In this document: positions 1 to 5,294 of the stretch, piece by piece
How the letters are laid out: the number at the start of each line of letters is the position of its first letter
Numbering within the stretch: the stretch's first letter is position 1
Assembly (NCBI GenBank): GCA_947564495.1
Contig: CANOCD010000108.1
Coordinates: 1 to 5,332 of the forward strand
Origin: an uncultured Angelakisella sp.
GTDB lineage: Bacteria > Bacillota > Clostridia > Oscillospirales > Ruminococcaceae
DNA: 5,332 bases
Direction: 5' to 3'
Made by a program: the position numbers and the translations under genes
The notes under the pieces: generated by a model
What the model was told of the DNA's origin: nothing
Databases searched by the model: none
Seen by the model: the letters and a program-made list of their open reading frames with translations, nothing else

Positions 1-609
1 GGGAGCGGGGGGCGGCGGGGTCCAGGGGGGCGGGGTCTGATACTGGACGGGGCCGGTGGTCCCGGGTCCCCAGGCCGGGGCCCGGGGCGGATCGCCTCCG
101 GCGGAGAGGGGGACCCTCTCCCGGAGGCGGAAGAGCAGGATGCCCGGGGCGGCAACGGGGATCACCGCCGAAAGGAGGGCGTAGGGGGTCTCCTTCCCCG
201 GGGCGTAGTCGGCGTAGAGGTGATAGAGCCCCCAGGCCGTCACCGCCGCCCCCGCCATCTGGAGGAGGGAGGGGAACTGGTACAGCCCCCAGCGGTTCAT
301 CAGGTCGTAGAGGGTGGGGAGGGAGAGGCGCTCCATGAGGTAGATGTTGAGGAAGGAGGGGGTCACCAGGGACACCGCCGGGAGGAGCCAGCGGAACCGC
401 CAGTTCCGCCCGGTGCGGAAGTCACACCCCCGGTCGCAGAGCCATCCCAGGAGCCAGTTCTGGGCGTAGGGCACCCAGGCCAGACCGGCCCAGGGGAGCC
501 CCGCCCTCCTGGCCATCCGCCACAGGGCGAAGCAGAACAGGAGGTAGAGGGCGAACCAGGCGATCCCGGCCAGGAAAAGGACGCTGGCCAAAATGTACAG
601 TCCATCCAC
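1..609 (-). CDS. Paralogue E: divergent membrane protein, 3' end beyond window
   Basis: The frame is open for 203 codons from a GTG at 609 to the window edge with no stop, so the C-terminus is missing from view. AGGAGG (618-623) lies 8 bases before the GTG. An ATG at 605 opens a different frame and gives an implausible Gly/Pro/Ser-rich product. The protein has hydrophobic segments at about 4-29, 36-55, 73-92, 112-132 and 141-160. It has a variant signature, RMARRAGLPWAGLAWVP (31-47), then RTGRNW (65-70), and LYADYAPGKE (131-140) as the DYxP motif. RLRERVPLSAGG (161-172) corresponds to the VPxSVxG site. Beyond it no PxYDxxHxW is seen; instead a Pro-rich tail begins (PPPWTPPPPAP at the edge). 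It is the most divergent member, 31 bp downstream of D and probably in the same transcript. Function unknown. Confidence 0.85.
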   Translation of the reverse strand, partial: MDGLYILASVLFLAGIAWFALYLLFCFALWRMARRAGLPWAGLAWVPYAQNWLLGWLCDRGCDFRTGRNWRFRWLLPAVSLVTPSFLNIYLMERLSLPTLYDLMNRWGLYQFPSLLQMAGAAVTAWGLYHLYADYAPGKETPYALLSAVIPVAAPGILLFRLRERVPLSAGGDPPRAPAWGPGTTGPVQYQTPPPWTPPPPAP

Positions 610-617
610 GGCGGGGG

Positions 618-623
618 CCTCCT
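618..623 (-). promoter_or_regulatory. Ribosome-binding site that sets the GTG start of gene E
   Basis: AGGAGG on the minus strand lies 8 bases before GTG at 609. It supports the GTG frame, which alone yields the family signature, over the ATG at 605 in another frame. Confidence 0.8.
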
Positions 624-640
624 CTCAGATCAAAATGGGG

Positions 641-1546
641 TCAGAGTTCGGGGCCGTTGGAGGGGCCCTCCTCGTCCCGGGGCTGCGACCGGGGCGCCGG
701 GGGCTGGTAGTAGCTGCCCCCCTGGTAGAAGTTGGGCTGCCCCTGGGCGGGACCCTGGGCCGGGGGCTGGGCGTAGCCGCCGTTCTGGTAGAACCAGGGG
801 GTCTGTCCCCCCTGGGGGGGCTGGCCGTAGCCGGGGCCGTTGGCGGGGGGCTGCTGGGGCGGCTGGTTGTATCCCTGGCCGCCAGCGGGGGGCTGTTGGG
901 GCGGCTGGCCGTATCCCGGGCACTGGGCCGGGGGATAGTTCCCGGGGCCGTACCCCTGGGCGGGGGACGGGCTCCACCGGTGCCACCGGTCGTACTTGGG
1001 CCGCCCGTAGGGGAAGGTCCCGGGGCCGGTCACCGACACGGGGACGGTGTTCATCTCGATGAGAAGGAAGATGAACTGGATCTGGAAGAAGATCCCCAGG
1101 AGGATATAGAGGAGGGCGTTTTCCGGGGCGTAGTCCTTAAAGAGGTAGTAGAGGCCGTAGAGGGAAAAGACGGTCCCGGCCACCCATCCCACAATAGTGA
1201 GGACGACGGCGGCCACCACCAGCCCGCTGAAGTCCACGTCCGCCAGGGCCAGCCCCAGGGTGAGAAAGGCCCCGCAGGTTCCGATCCCCCAGAGGGCGGG
1301 GGTCCACAGGGCCAGGCGGAGCCTCCGGCCGGTATAGCTGTAGAGGGAGCGTTCCGCCAGCAGCCCCACAAGCCAGGAGGTCCCGATGGGGAACAGCCCC
1401 AGCCAGGCGTGGGGGATGCCGGCGTGCTTGGCCATCCGGTAGGGCCCGAAGGCGTAGAGCAGGTGGAAGGCAAAGGCCAGCCCCAGGTAAAAGAGAAGGA
1501 CAATGATAAGGAACAGGAACTTGCTGGAGTCAAGGTAGGGGGTCAT
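641..1546 (-). CDS. Paralogue D: membrane protein with long Pro/Gln/Gly/Tyr repeat tail, function unknown
   Basis: This 301-residue protein is the longest complete member. Hydrophobic segments lie at about 9-34, 47-63 (possibly interfacial), 78-101, 108-136 and 143-164. The signature YRMAKHAGIPHAWLGLFP is at 36-53, followed by LLAER (62-66). KDYAPENA (137-144) precedes the last helix, and IEMNTVPVSVTG (163-174) with PYGRPKYDRWHRW (179-191) follows it, almost identical to A. From residue 192 the protein is a low-complexity tail rich in Pro, Gln, Gly and Tyr. It includes about 2.5 copies of a 14-residue repeat (211-248) and ends in an acidic DEEGPSNGPEL. The start is supported by GAAAGGAG (1558-1565), 11 bases upstream. 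The tail resembles disordered proline-rich tails of unrelated membrane proteins, so its composition alone should not be used to transfer function. Confidence 0.9.
   Translation of the reverse strand: MTPYLDSSKFLFLIIVLLFYLGLAFAFHLLYAFGPYRMAKHAGIPHAWLGLFPIGTSWLVGLLAERSLYSYTGRRLRLALWTPALWGIGTCGAFLTLGLALADVDFSGLVVAAVVLTIVGWVAGTVFSLYGLYYLFKDYAPENALLYILLGIFFQIQFIFLLIEMNTVPVSVTGPGTFPYGRPKYDRWHRWSPSPAQGYGPGNYPPAQCPGYGQPPQQPPAGGQGYNQPPQQPPANGPGYGQPPQGGQTPWFYQNGGYAQPPAQGPAQGQPNFYQGGSYYQPPAPRSQPRDEEGPSNGPEL
803..916 (-). repeat. Tandem repeat in the D tail (42-bp period, about 2.5 copies)
   Basis: Residues 211-224 (GYGQPPQQPPAGGQ) and 225-238 (GYNQPPQQPPANGP) are full units; 239-248 (GYGQPPQGGQ) is partial. 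At nucleotide level the blocks at 842-875 and 884-917 align at a 42-base offset with few differences, so the copies arose by recent in-frame duplication. Such units can change copy number by slippage, which would change tail length between strains. Confidence 0.8.
981..1057 (-). repeat. 77-bp block shared with gene A, copy in gene D
   Basis: This is the partner of the block in A, about 1.9 kb away in the same orientation. Identity in synonymous as well as coding positions indicates recent duplication or gene conversion, while the rest of the two genes has diverged more. Confidence 0.8.
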
Positions 1547-1557
1547 GGCGGGTCAGT

Positions 1558-1576
1558 CTCCTTTCGGGTCAGGGGT
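1558..1576 (-). repeat. Duplicated stop/ribosome-binding junction, copy 2 (C-D)
   Basis: This is the second copy of the junction sequence. It spans the TGA of C (1571-1569) and the GAAAGGAG used by D. The D-E junction (618-632) carries a more diverged version, TGATCTGAGAGGAGG, 12 of 15 identical, although its TGA is not in the D frame. Confidence 0.75.
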
Positions 1577-2117
1577 ATTTGGGGGGTGGGTTTCTTTTCC
1601 ACCGGTGGTTTTTGTCGTATTTGGGGAGAGGCCGGTCCTTGGGGACCGAGCCGTATACCGAAGCCGGGACGGTATCCCGTTCCCGGAAAAGGCGGCAGGG
1701 GATGATGAACAAACAGCTGGTGTGGAAAAGCTCCTTTTGGGGGGCGTAGTCCTTCAGAAGCCACTCGTAGGAGTGAAAGGCGGAGAAGAGGAACCAGCAC
1801 ATCAGGGCCACCACAAGGGTCACGCCCCAAAAGCTGCCCAGGGCGTCCGCCGCCTCGGGAAGGAAACAGAGCGGGGGGAGGAGCAGGAGGGGCAGGAAGG
1901 AAAGGAGGTTCCGGGCCAGGAAGTCCCTGGGTTCCTTGGGGTGCCGGAACCGGTAGGAACGCTCCGCCAGGCGGCTGACGTGCCAGACCCGGGCCAAGGG
2001 GAAAAAGGCCAGCCAGGGGCGGGGGAGCCCGGCGTGTTGGGACATCCGGAACAGGCCGTACCCGCTGCCGCCGAAGACCCACAGGAGGAGCAGGAGAAAC
2101 AGGAGCCGGTAGTCCAT
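1569..2117 (-). CDS. Paralogue C: compact membrane protein of the same family, function unknown
   Basis: This 182-residue protein has a leucine-rich first helix (about 4-22). The signature follows as RMSQHAGLPRPWLAFFP (24-40), then RLAERSYRFRHPKEPR (49-64). Hydrophobic stretches lie at about 71-86 and 96-114. LKDYAPQKE (121-129) is the conserved motif before the last segment. That segment (130-148) is interrupted by Arg and Glu (CRLFRERD) and is a poor transmembrane helix compared with A and D. DTVPASVYG (148-156) and LPKYDKNHRW (164-173) are the C-terminal motif, followed by only nine residues (KRNPPPKYP). GAAAGGAGG (2127-2135), 9 bases upstream, supports the start. It is the shortest complete tail in the cluster. 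It is probably co-transcribed with B and D (gaps of 21 and 22 bp). It might have diverged in topology; no function is assigned. Confidence 0.87.
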   Translation of the reverse strand: MDYRLLFLLLLLWVFGGSGYGLFRMSQHAGLPRPWLAFFPLARVWHVSRLAERSYRFRHPKEPRDFLARNLLSFLPLLLLPPLCFLPEAADALGSFWGVTLVVALMCWFLFSAFHSYEWLLKDYAPQKELFHTSCLFIIPCRLFRERDTVPASVYGSVPKDRPLPKYDKNHRWKRNPPPKYP

Positions 2118-2127
2118 CCGGCGTGGC

Positions 2128-2146
2128 CTCCTTTCGGGTCAGCGGT
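2128..2146 (-). repeat. Duplicated stop/ribosome-binding junction, copy 1 (B-C)
   Basis: The minus strand reads CTGACCCGAAAGGAG across the stop of B and the ribosome-binding site of C. It is identical over 15 bases, and over 18 of 19 when extended, to the C-D junction. The Shine-Dalgarno part could be convergent; the CTGACCCG part is not explained by function and marks a duplication boundary. Confidence 0.75.
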
Positions 2147-2702
2147 TCTTTTTGGGCTTTGTGGACCTCTTCGGGGGAGGGGGCGACCACTGGTGGTTTT
2201 TATCGTACCGGGGCTGGCCGTCCAGGTACTGCTTTTTTCCGGTGACCGACCGGGGCACCAGATCCATCACCAGCAGGAGAAAGACGCCCTCCAGGGGAAG
2301 GATCATACGTAGGAAAGTGTAAAGGCCCGCCCGGCGGCGAAGCCGGTCCCACAGGACAGAGTACAGAACGTAGGCGTTCAAAACGGCTGTCGCCGCCCAG
2401 GAAAAGAGAAGGACGCCGGTTAGGATGCCGGTGACGCAAAACCCATTGAGCCAGGCTTCCAACCTCATTTCAGCAAGGCACAGGATGAGTATGGTCGACC
2501 AAAAGGGGTACCAAAGGGAGGGCCAGCGGTTCCGTCCGGTGCGGTGAAAGCCCGAGGGTTCCGCCAGCTTGCCCATGATATAGAAGTGCCCTACCAGCGG
2601 CAGGAACGCCAACCAAGGGTGAGGAAGCCCTGCGTGCTGGGCCATGCGGTAGGCGGCAAAAAAGCAGAGCAACAAAGGAAGAAATGTCCAGGAAAGAGCC
2701 AT
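2139..2702 (-). CDS. Paralogue B: multi-pass membrane protein with short basic tail, function unknown
   Basis: This 187-residue protein carries the family signature RMAQHAGLPHPWLAFLP (19-35), a GKLAEPSG loop (44-51), then FHRTGRNRW (52-60), resembling RTGRN in E. Hydrophobic segments lie at about 1-18, 62-78, 86-118 and 128-147. VMDLVPRSVTG (145-155) and QPRYDKNHQW (163-172) match the C-terminal family motif, in the YDKNHxW form shared with C. The tail is short, proline-rich and strongly basic (PPPPKRSTKPKKNR). The DYxP motif before the last helix is replaced by LWDRLRRRAG. The start is uncertain. ATG at 2702 gives a first helix that is rather short and only a weak GGGA upstream. GTG at 2738 would add 12 residues and a full-length first helix, but also lacks a good ribosome-binding site. 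Any start further upstream would overlap gene A and is unlikely. The stop lies 21 bp before C. Confidence 0.85.
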   Translation of the reverse strand: MALSWTFLPLLLCFFAAYRMAQHAGLPHPWLAFLPLVGHFYIMGKLAEPSGFHRTGRNRWPSLWYPFWSTILILCLAEMRLEAWLNGFCVTGILTGVLLFSWAATAVLNAYVLYSVLWDRLRRRAGLYTFLRMILPLEGVFLLLVMDLVPRSVTGKKQYLDGQPRYDKNHQWSPPPPKRSTKPKKNR

Positions 2703-2782
2703 GATCCAATCCCACAGTTTAGCCCCTGTTGTTATCACTCTTACCAAACCAAGGTCCAACCTTCCCACCCCCCTTCTTACTG

Positions 2783-3445
2783 TCAGCCCCGGTAATAGTC
2801 CTGGGGCCCTGTAGTCCCCGGCCCGCCCCCCTGGGGCGGCCAGCCCCCGGGGCCGTACTGCTGGGGCGGCATTTGGTTCCAGTGGTGCCACCGGTCGTAC
2901 TTGGGCCGCCCGTAGGGGTAGGCCCCAAAGCCCGTCACCGACACGGGGACGGTGTTCATCTCCACCAGAAAAAAAACGAAGGAGATGCCGAAGAGCAGTC
3001 CCAGGATGGTGTAGAGGACGGCGTTATCCGGGGTGTAGTCCCTGAAGATATAATACTGGCAGTAAATCAGAAGGGCGGTCGCCAGCAGCCCGGGCAGGGC
3101 GACAAGGAGCAGGAGGGGGAGGATCGGCGTCCAGCTTGCTCCCACGCCCCCGAAGCCCGTGAGAAAGGCCAACCCAAAGACCGGCGCCCCCACCAGGGGG
3201 ATCAGGTTGAGGATGACCAGCCACTTAGCCAGGCTCCTGGGCTGCCGGTTGTATGTGTAATAGGCGCGTTCCGCCAGCAGCCCGGTGAGGTAGGAGCTGG
3301 CCACCGGCACAAAGGCCATCCAGGGGCTGGGGACCCCTGCGTGCTGGGCCATCCGGTATAGGCCGAAGCCGGAAAGGATGATAAGCCCCACCATGATGGC
3401 AAGCCAGAAAAGGGCGAAAAAGCCAAAGACAGAAACTGCCGCCAT
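2783..3445 (-). CDS. Paralogue A: multi-pass membrane protein with Gly/Pro-rich tail, function unknown
   Basis: This 220-residue protein is the first gene of the tandem family. Hydrophobic segments lie at about residues 5-29, 41-57 (shorter, possibly interfacial), 74-98, 105-134 and 143-163. The family signature RMAQHAGVPSPWMAFVP is at 31-47, ending in LLAER (57-61). RDYTPDNA (135-142) precedes the last helix, and VEMNTVPVSVTG (161-172) follows it, leading into PYGRPKYDRWHHW (177-189). The rest is a 30-residue tail rich in Gly, Pro, Gln and Tyr. By charge distribution the RMAQHAG loop is probably cytoplasmic. If the 41-57 segment does not cross the membrane, the tail would be outside; this is inference. 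It is closest to D, sharing both motifs and a 77-bp nucleotide block. No enzymatic motif or known domain is recognised. Confidence 0.88.
   Translation of the reverse strand: MAAVSVFGFFALFWLAIMVGLIILSGFGLYRMAQHAGVPSPWMAFVPVASSYLTGLLAERAYYTYNRQPRSLAKWLVILNLIPLVGAPVFGLAFLTGFGGVGASWTPILPLLLLVALPGLLATALLIYCQYYIFRDYTPDNAVLYTILGLLFGISFVFFLVEMNTVPVSVTGFGAYPYGRPKYDRWHHWNQMPPQQYGPGGWPPQGGGPGTTGPQDYYRG
2886..2962 (-). repeat. 77-bp block shared with gene D, copy in gene A
   Basis: This block codes for the end of the last helix and the VPVSVTG...PYGRPKYDRWH motif of A. It aligns without gaps to 981-1057, with 6 mismatches by eye. Identical runs of 33 and 29 bases flank a short variable centre. Confidence 0.8.
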
Positions 3446-3454
3446 AGGAAAACG

Positions 3455-3462
3455 CCTCCTTT
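3455..3462 (-). promoter_or_regulatory. Ribosome-binding site that sets the start of gene A
   Basis: AAAGGAGG on the minus strand lies 9 bases before the ATG at 3445. It decides the start. The open frame continues upstream to an ATG at 3679, but that extension would translate through the hairpin array and has no comparable ribosome-binding site. Confidence 0.85.
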
Positions 3463-3581
3463 GTTTTCGAGTTTTGGTTGGATGATCGGTGGATTGCTTT
3501 GCGTATAGGGGGAAAGGTTTATACGAACCGTCAGCGGACAGGCCCCCAGGGCTGCGTGACGGCCAGCGCCAAGGGGAGTTT

Positions 3582-3707
3582 CGCCCTCTGCGGAGGGCGG
3601 CCAGGGCGCTGCCCTGGACCCACAGCCCTGACGGGGCTATGCCCCTTCGGGTCCTCCGGACGTGGGCTGCGCCCAACATGGGCTTCGCCCAGCCCTTTGA
3701 AAAGGGC
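3582..3707. repeat. Array of seven short perfect hairpins
   Basis: Seven perfect inverted repeats with 3-4 base loops sit almost end to end. They are 3582-3599 (7-bp stem, loop TGCG), 3601-3617 (7-bp, GCT), 3633-3645 (5-bp, TAT), 3651-3661 (4-bp, TCC), 3663-3675 (5-bp, TGC), 3679-3691 (5-bp, TTC) and 3692-3707 (6-bp, TGAA). Six of the seven are built on GGGC/GCCC arms. GGACCC (3616-3621) can also pair with GGGTCC (3649-3654), enclosing the third hairpin and competing with the second and fourth. From memory, this resembles G+C-rich intergenic repeats scattered through Oscillospiraceae genomes; that link is inference. It could be a mobile miniature element, a transcribed RNA structure, or a processing/attenuation region between pgk and gene A. 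Confidence 0.8.
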
Positions 3708-3799
3708 GGCCCTAAACTTTACATGGCTCGATTGCAACCTGGCAAGGGGCGTTACTGCCTTTCGCCTTTTACAGCTTCCGACTCCAGGCACAACCCAAG

Positions 3800-3833
3800 C
3801 CCCGGCACAACCGTTAGGCGCGGAGCGCCGGGG
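3800..3833. repeat. Nested inverted repeat
   Basis: CCCCGG (3800-3805) pairs with CCGGGG (3828-3833). Alternatively, the inner GGCGC (3817-3821) pairs with GCGCC (3825-3829) around a GGA loop. The two foldings overlap at 3828-3829, so they are largely mutually exclusive. No T-run follows on either strand, so it is not a standard terminator. Confidence 0.55.
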
Positions 3834-3840
3834 AGGGTAA

Positions 3841-3869
3841 GGGGGCGGACGGTTCCTCCGCCCGCCCCC
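3841..3869. repeat. Strong G+C-rich stem-loop
   Basis: An 8-bp perfect stem, GGGGGCGG (3841-3848) with CCGCCCCC (3862-3869), continues after one A-C mismatch into CGG/CCG (3850-3852 with 3858-3860). It closes on a 5-base loop, TTCCT. It is one of the most stable single hairpins in the window. On the minus strand the 3' flank is TTACCCTCCCC rather than a T-run, so an intrinsic terminator is not supported. It could protect the 3' end of the pgk transcript or belong to the same repetitive element as the neighbouring hairpin array; both are inferences. Confidence 0.65.
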
Positions 3870-3955
3870 CGGGTTAATCAGTCTCGTTTTCCCTTAGAAG
3901 CTGTATTCACAACCGTATGACGCTATCTGGCCGGGTCTTTTTCCGCCCTGCTGGG

Positions 3956-3971
3956 TTACAAAAACTTGTAA
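3956..3971. repeat. Small A+T-rich stem-loop in the pgk 3' region
   Basis: TTACAA (3956-3961) and TTGTAA (3966-3971) form a 6-bp stem with a 4-base loop. Two further G-C pairs lie outside a G-G mismatch (3953-3954 with 3973-3974). It lies about 95 bases downstream of the pgk stop. A T-rich loop but no T tail is seen on the transcribed strand. Function unknown. Confidence 0.4.
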
Positions 3972-4064
3972 GCCATAAAGATAAAGGCTGGACTGCGTTT
4001 TTGTGCCTTGCAGGACGGAAAATCCCTCCCCCATCTGGCATCCCCTGGTTATGAATACTGCTTT

Positions 4065-5276
4065 TTACTTATCCGCAATCGCCGCAATGCCCGGCAGGAC
4101 CTTCCCCTCCAGATACTCCAGAGAAGCCCCGCCGCCGGTGGAAATGTGGGTCATCTTGTCCCCATAGCCCAGCTGCATCACAGCAGCGGCGCTGTCCCCG
4201 CCGCCGATGACGGTGGTGGCGTCAGTCTCGGCCAGAGCCTTGGCAACGGCGTTGGTGCCCGCCGCCAGCACGGGGTTCTCAAAGACCCCCATGGGCCCGT
4301 TCCAAACAACAGTCTTGGCCTCCTTGGCGGCCTTGGCGAAGAGCTCCTGGGTCTTGGGCCCAATGTCCAGACCCATCTTGTCCGCCGGGATCTTGTGGGA
4401 ATCCACAACCTCGGTGGCCACCGGCCCGTCGATGGGATCGGGGAAGGAGGCCGCAACCACGGTGTCGATGGGCAGCAGCAGCTTGACGCCCTTCTCCTCC
4501 GCCTTTTTCAGCATATTGGCGCAGTATTCCACCTTCTCGTTGTCCACCAGGGAGGTCCCCACCTCGCAGCCCTGGGCCTTGAGGAAGGTGTAAGCCATGC
4601 CGCCGCCGATGATGAGGGTGTCCACCTTGTTGAGGAGGTTTTCGATGACGCTGAGCTTGTCGGCAACCTTGGCACCGCCCAGGATGGCCAGGAAGGGCCG
4701 CTGGGGGTCCTCCACGGCGTTGCCCAGGTACTTGATCTCCTTCTGCATCAGGTAGCCAACGGCGGTCTCCTTGACCAGACCGGCCACGCCCACGGTGGAG
4801 CAGTGGGCCCGGTGGCAGGAGCCGAAGGCGTCATCCACGTAGACATCGCAGAGGGAGGCCAGGTCCTTGGAGAAGTCCTCGATGTTCTTGGTCTCCTCCT
4901 TGCGGAACCGGGTGTTCTGGAGCAGCACCACGTCGCCGTCCTTCATGGCGGCAACGGCGGCCTTGGCGTTTTCCCCTACCACGTTGTCGTCATTGGCAAA
5001 GACAACGGGCTTGCCCAGCAGCTCGCCAAGGCGGGCGGCCACAGGGGCCAGGGAGAACTTCTCTTCGGGGCCGTTCTTGGGCTTGCCCAGGTGGGAGCAG
5101 AGGATGAGCCGGGCGCCCTTATCCATCAGATACTTGATGGTGGGCAGGGCCCCCACGATGCGGTTGTCATTGGTGATGACCCCCTCCTTCATGGGGACGT
5201 TGAAGTCGCAGCGGACCAGCACCCGCTTGCCGGCTACGTCCAGATCCTCGATGGTGACTTTGTTGTAGGTGATCAT
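4065..5276 (-). CDS. pgk: Phosphoglycerate kinase, complete
   Basis: This 403-residue protein is a cytoplasmic phosphoglycerate kinase, which reversibly transfers phosphate from 1,3-bisphosphoglycerate to ADP in glycolysis. The length is normal for the bacterial family. Visible signatures in order are [11 protein letters not shown] (residues 18-28, the family signature), SHLGKPK (61-67), LLQNTRF (118-124), the [16 protein letters not shown] block (148-163), [17 protein letters not shown] (199-215), [13 protein letters not shown] (224-236), DIGPKT (304-309), WNGPMGVFE (325-333), GGGDSAAAV (358-366) and [15 protein letters not shown] (377-391). Substrate-arginine and nucleotide-binding regions are all present, so I infer an active enzyme. 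A minor oddity is Cys159, where many homologues have Ala (AHAST). The start is supported by GAAAGGAG (5287-5294), 10 bases upstream. No other glycolytic gene is in view; only 56 bases upstream are visible, so a preceding gapdh gene cannot be excluded. Downstream is the gene-free hairpin region. Confidence 0.98.
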   Translation of the reverse strand: MITYNKVTIEDLDVAGKRVLVRCDFNVPMKEGVITNDNRIVGALPTIKYLMDKGARLILCSHLGKPKNGPEEKFSLAPVAARLGELLGKPVVFANDDNVVGENAKAAVAAMKDGDVVLLQNTRFRKEETKNIEDFSKDLASLCDVYVDDAFGSCHRAHCSTVGVAGLVKETAVGYLMQKEIKYLGNAVEDPQRPFLAILGGAKVADKLSVIENLLNKVDTLIIGGGMAYTFLKAQGCEVGTSLVDNEKVEYCANMLKKAEEKGVKLLLPIDTVVAASFPDPIDGPVATEVVDSHKIPADKMGLDIGPKTQELFAKAAKEAKTVVWNGPMGVFENPVLAAGTNAVAKALAETDATTVIGGGDSAAAVMQLGYGDKMTHISTGGGASLEYLEGKVLPGIAAIADK

Positions 5277-5286
5277 GGCTGATTTA

Positions 5287-5294
5287 CTCCTTTC
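5287..5294 (-). promoter_or_regulatory. Ribosome-binding site of pgk
   Basis: The minus strand reads GAAAGGAG, 10 bases before the ATG at 5276. This is a strong Shine-Dalgarno match and fixes the pgk start. No promoter is identifiable in the remaining 38 bases up to the window edge. Confidence 0.85.

Larger units (their letters stand above)
3446..4064. other. 619-base gene-free region between pgk and the membrane-protein cluster
   Basis: I see no gene with a ribosome-binding site and recognisable product here. Open frames of 86-143 codons cross it on both strands, but they run through inverted repeats and have biased, low-information translations. The region holds the hairpin array (3582-3707), a nested inverted repeat (3800-3833), a strong stem-loop (3841-3869), a small A+T-rich stem-loop (3956-3971), and the 5' leader of gene A with its ribosome-binding site (3455-3462). 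I found no hairpin followed by a T-run on the minus strand, so no classical intrinsic terminator for pgk is visible. I also found no convincing -35/-10 pair for gene A. TATAAA-like and TATACG hexamers lie on the minus strand near 3505-3525 but lack a good -35 partner. Confidence 0.75.

Noticed and set aside
803..916. D tail as collagen-like or cell-wall-anchored domain
   Set aside because: There is no regular Gly-X-Y triplet repeat and no LPXTG motif; only a Pro/Gln/Gly/Tyr repeat is visible.
220..1062. 280-codon plus-strand open frame
   Set aside because: It is antisense to E and the D tail, and rich in Gly/Arg/Pro from repetitive DNA.
593..1705. 370-codon plus-strand open frame
   Set aside because: It lies antisense across D and part of C, with low-complexity Gly/Pro/Glu composition; the minus-strand frames have ribosome-binding sites and paralogues.
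2731..2759. Possible promoter for B: TTGGAC, 17-base spacer, GATAAC on the minus strand
   Set aside because: The spacing is ideal but the hexamers match only 3 and 4 of 6 positions, and the GTG start alternative overlaps it; not strong enough to list.
3446..3679. N-terminal extension of gene A to an upstream ATG
   Set aside because: It would translate hairpin DNA; the strong AAAGGAGG at 3455-3462 supports the start at 3445, which also matches the paralogues.
3582..3707. CRISPR array or tRNA cluster as explanation of the repeated hairpins
   Set aside because: The hairpins differ in sequence and spacing, there are no constant repeats with unique spacers, and no cloverleaf or TTCGA-type arm is seen.
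3841..3869. Intrinsic terminator for pgk
   Set aside because: The stem is strong, but no T-run follows on the minus strand.
3478..3920. Overlapping plus-strand frames of 120 and 143 codons in the intergenic region
   Set aside because: They run through the hairpin array, have no clear ribosome-binding site and no recognisable protein.
4008..5282. 424-codon plus-strand open frame opposite pgk
   Set aside because: It mirrors pgk on the other strand, a common effect of G+C-rich wobble codons; its translation is His/Gly/Val-rich, without family motifs.
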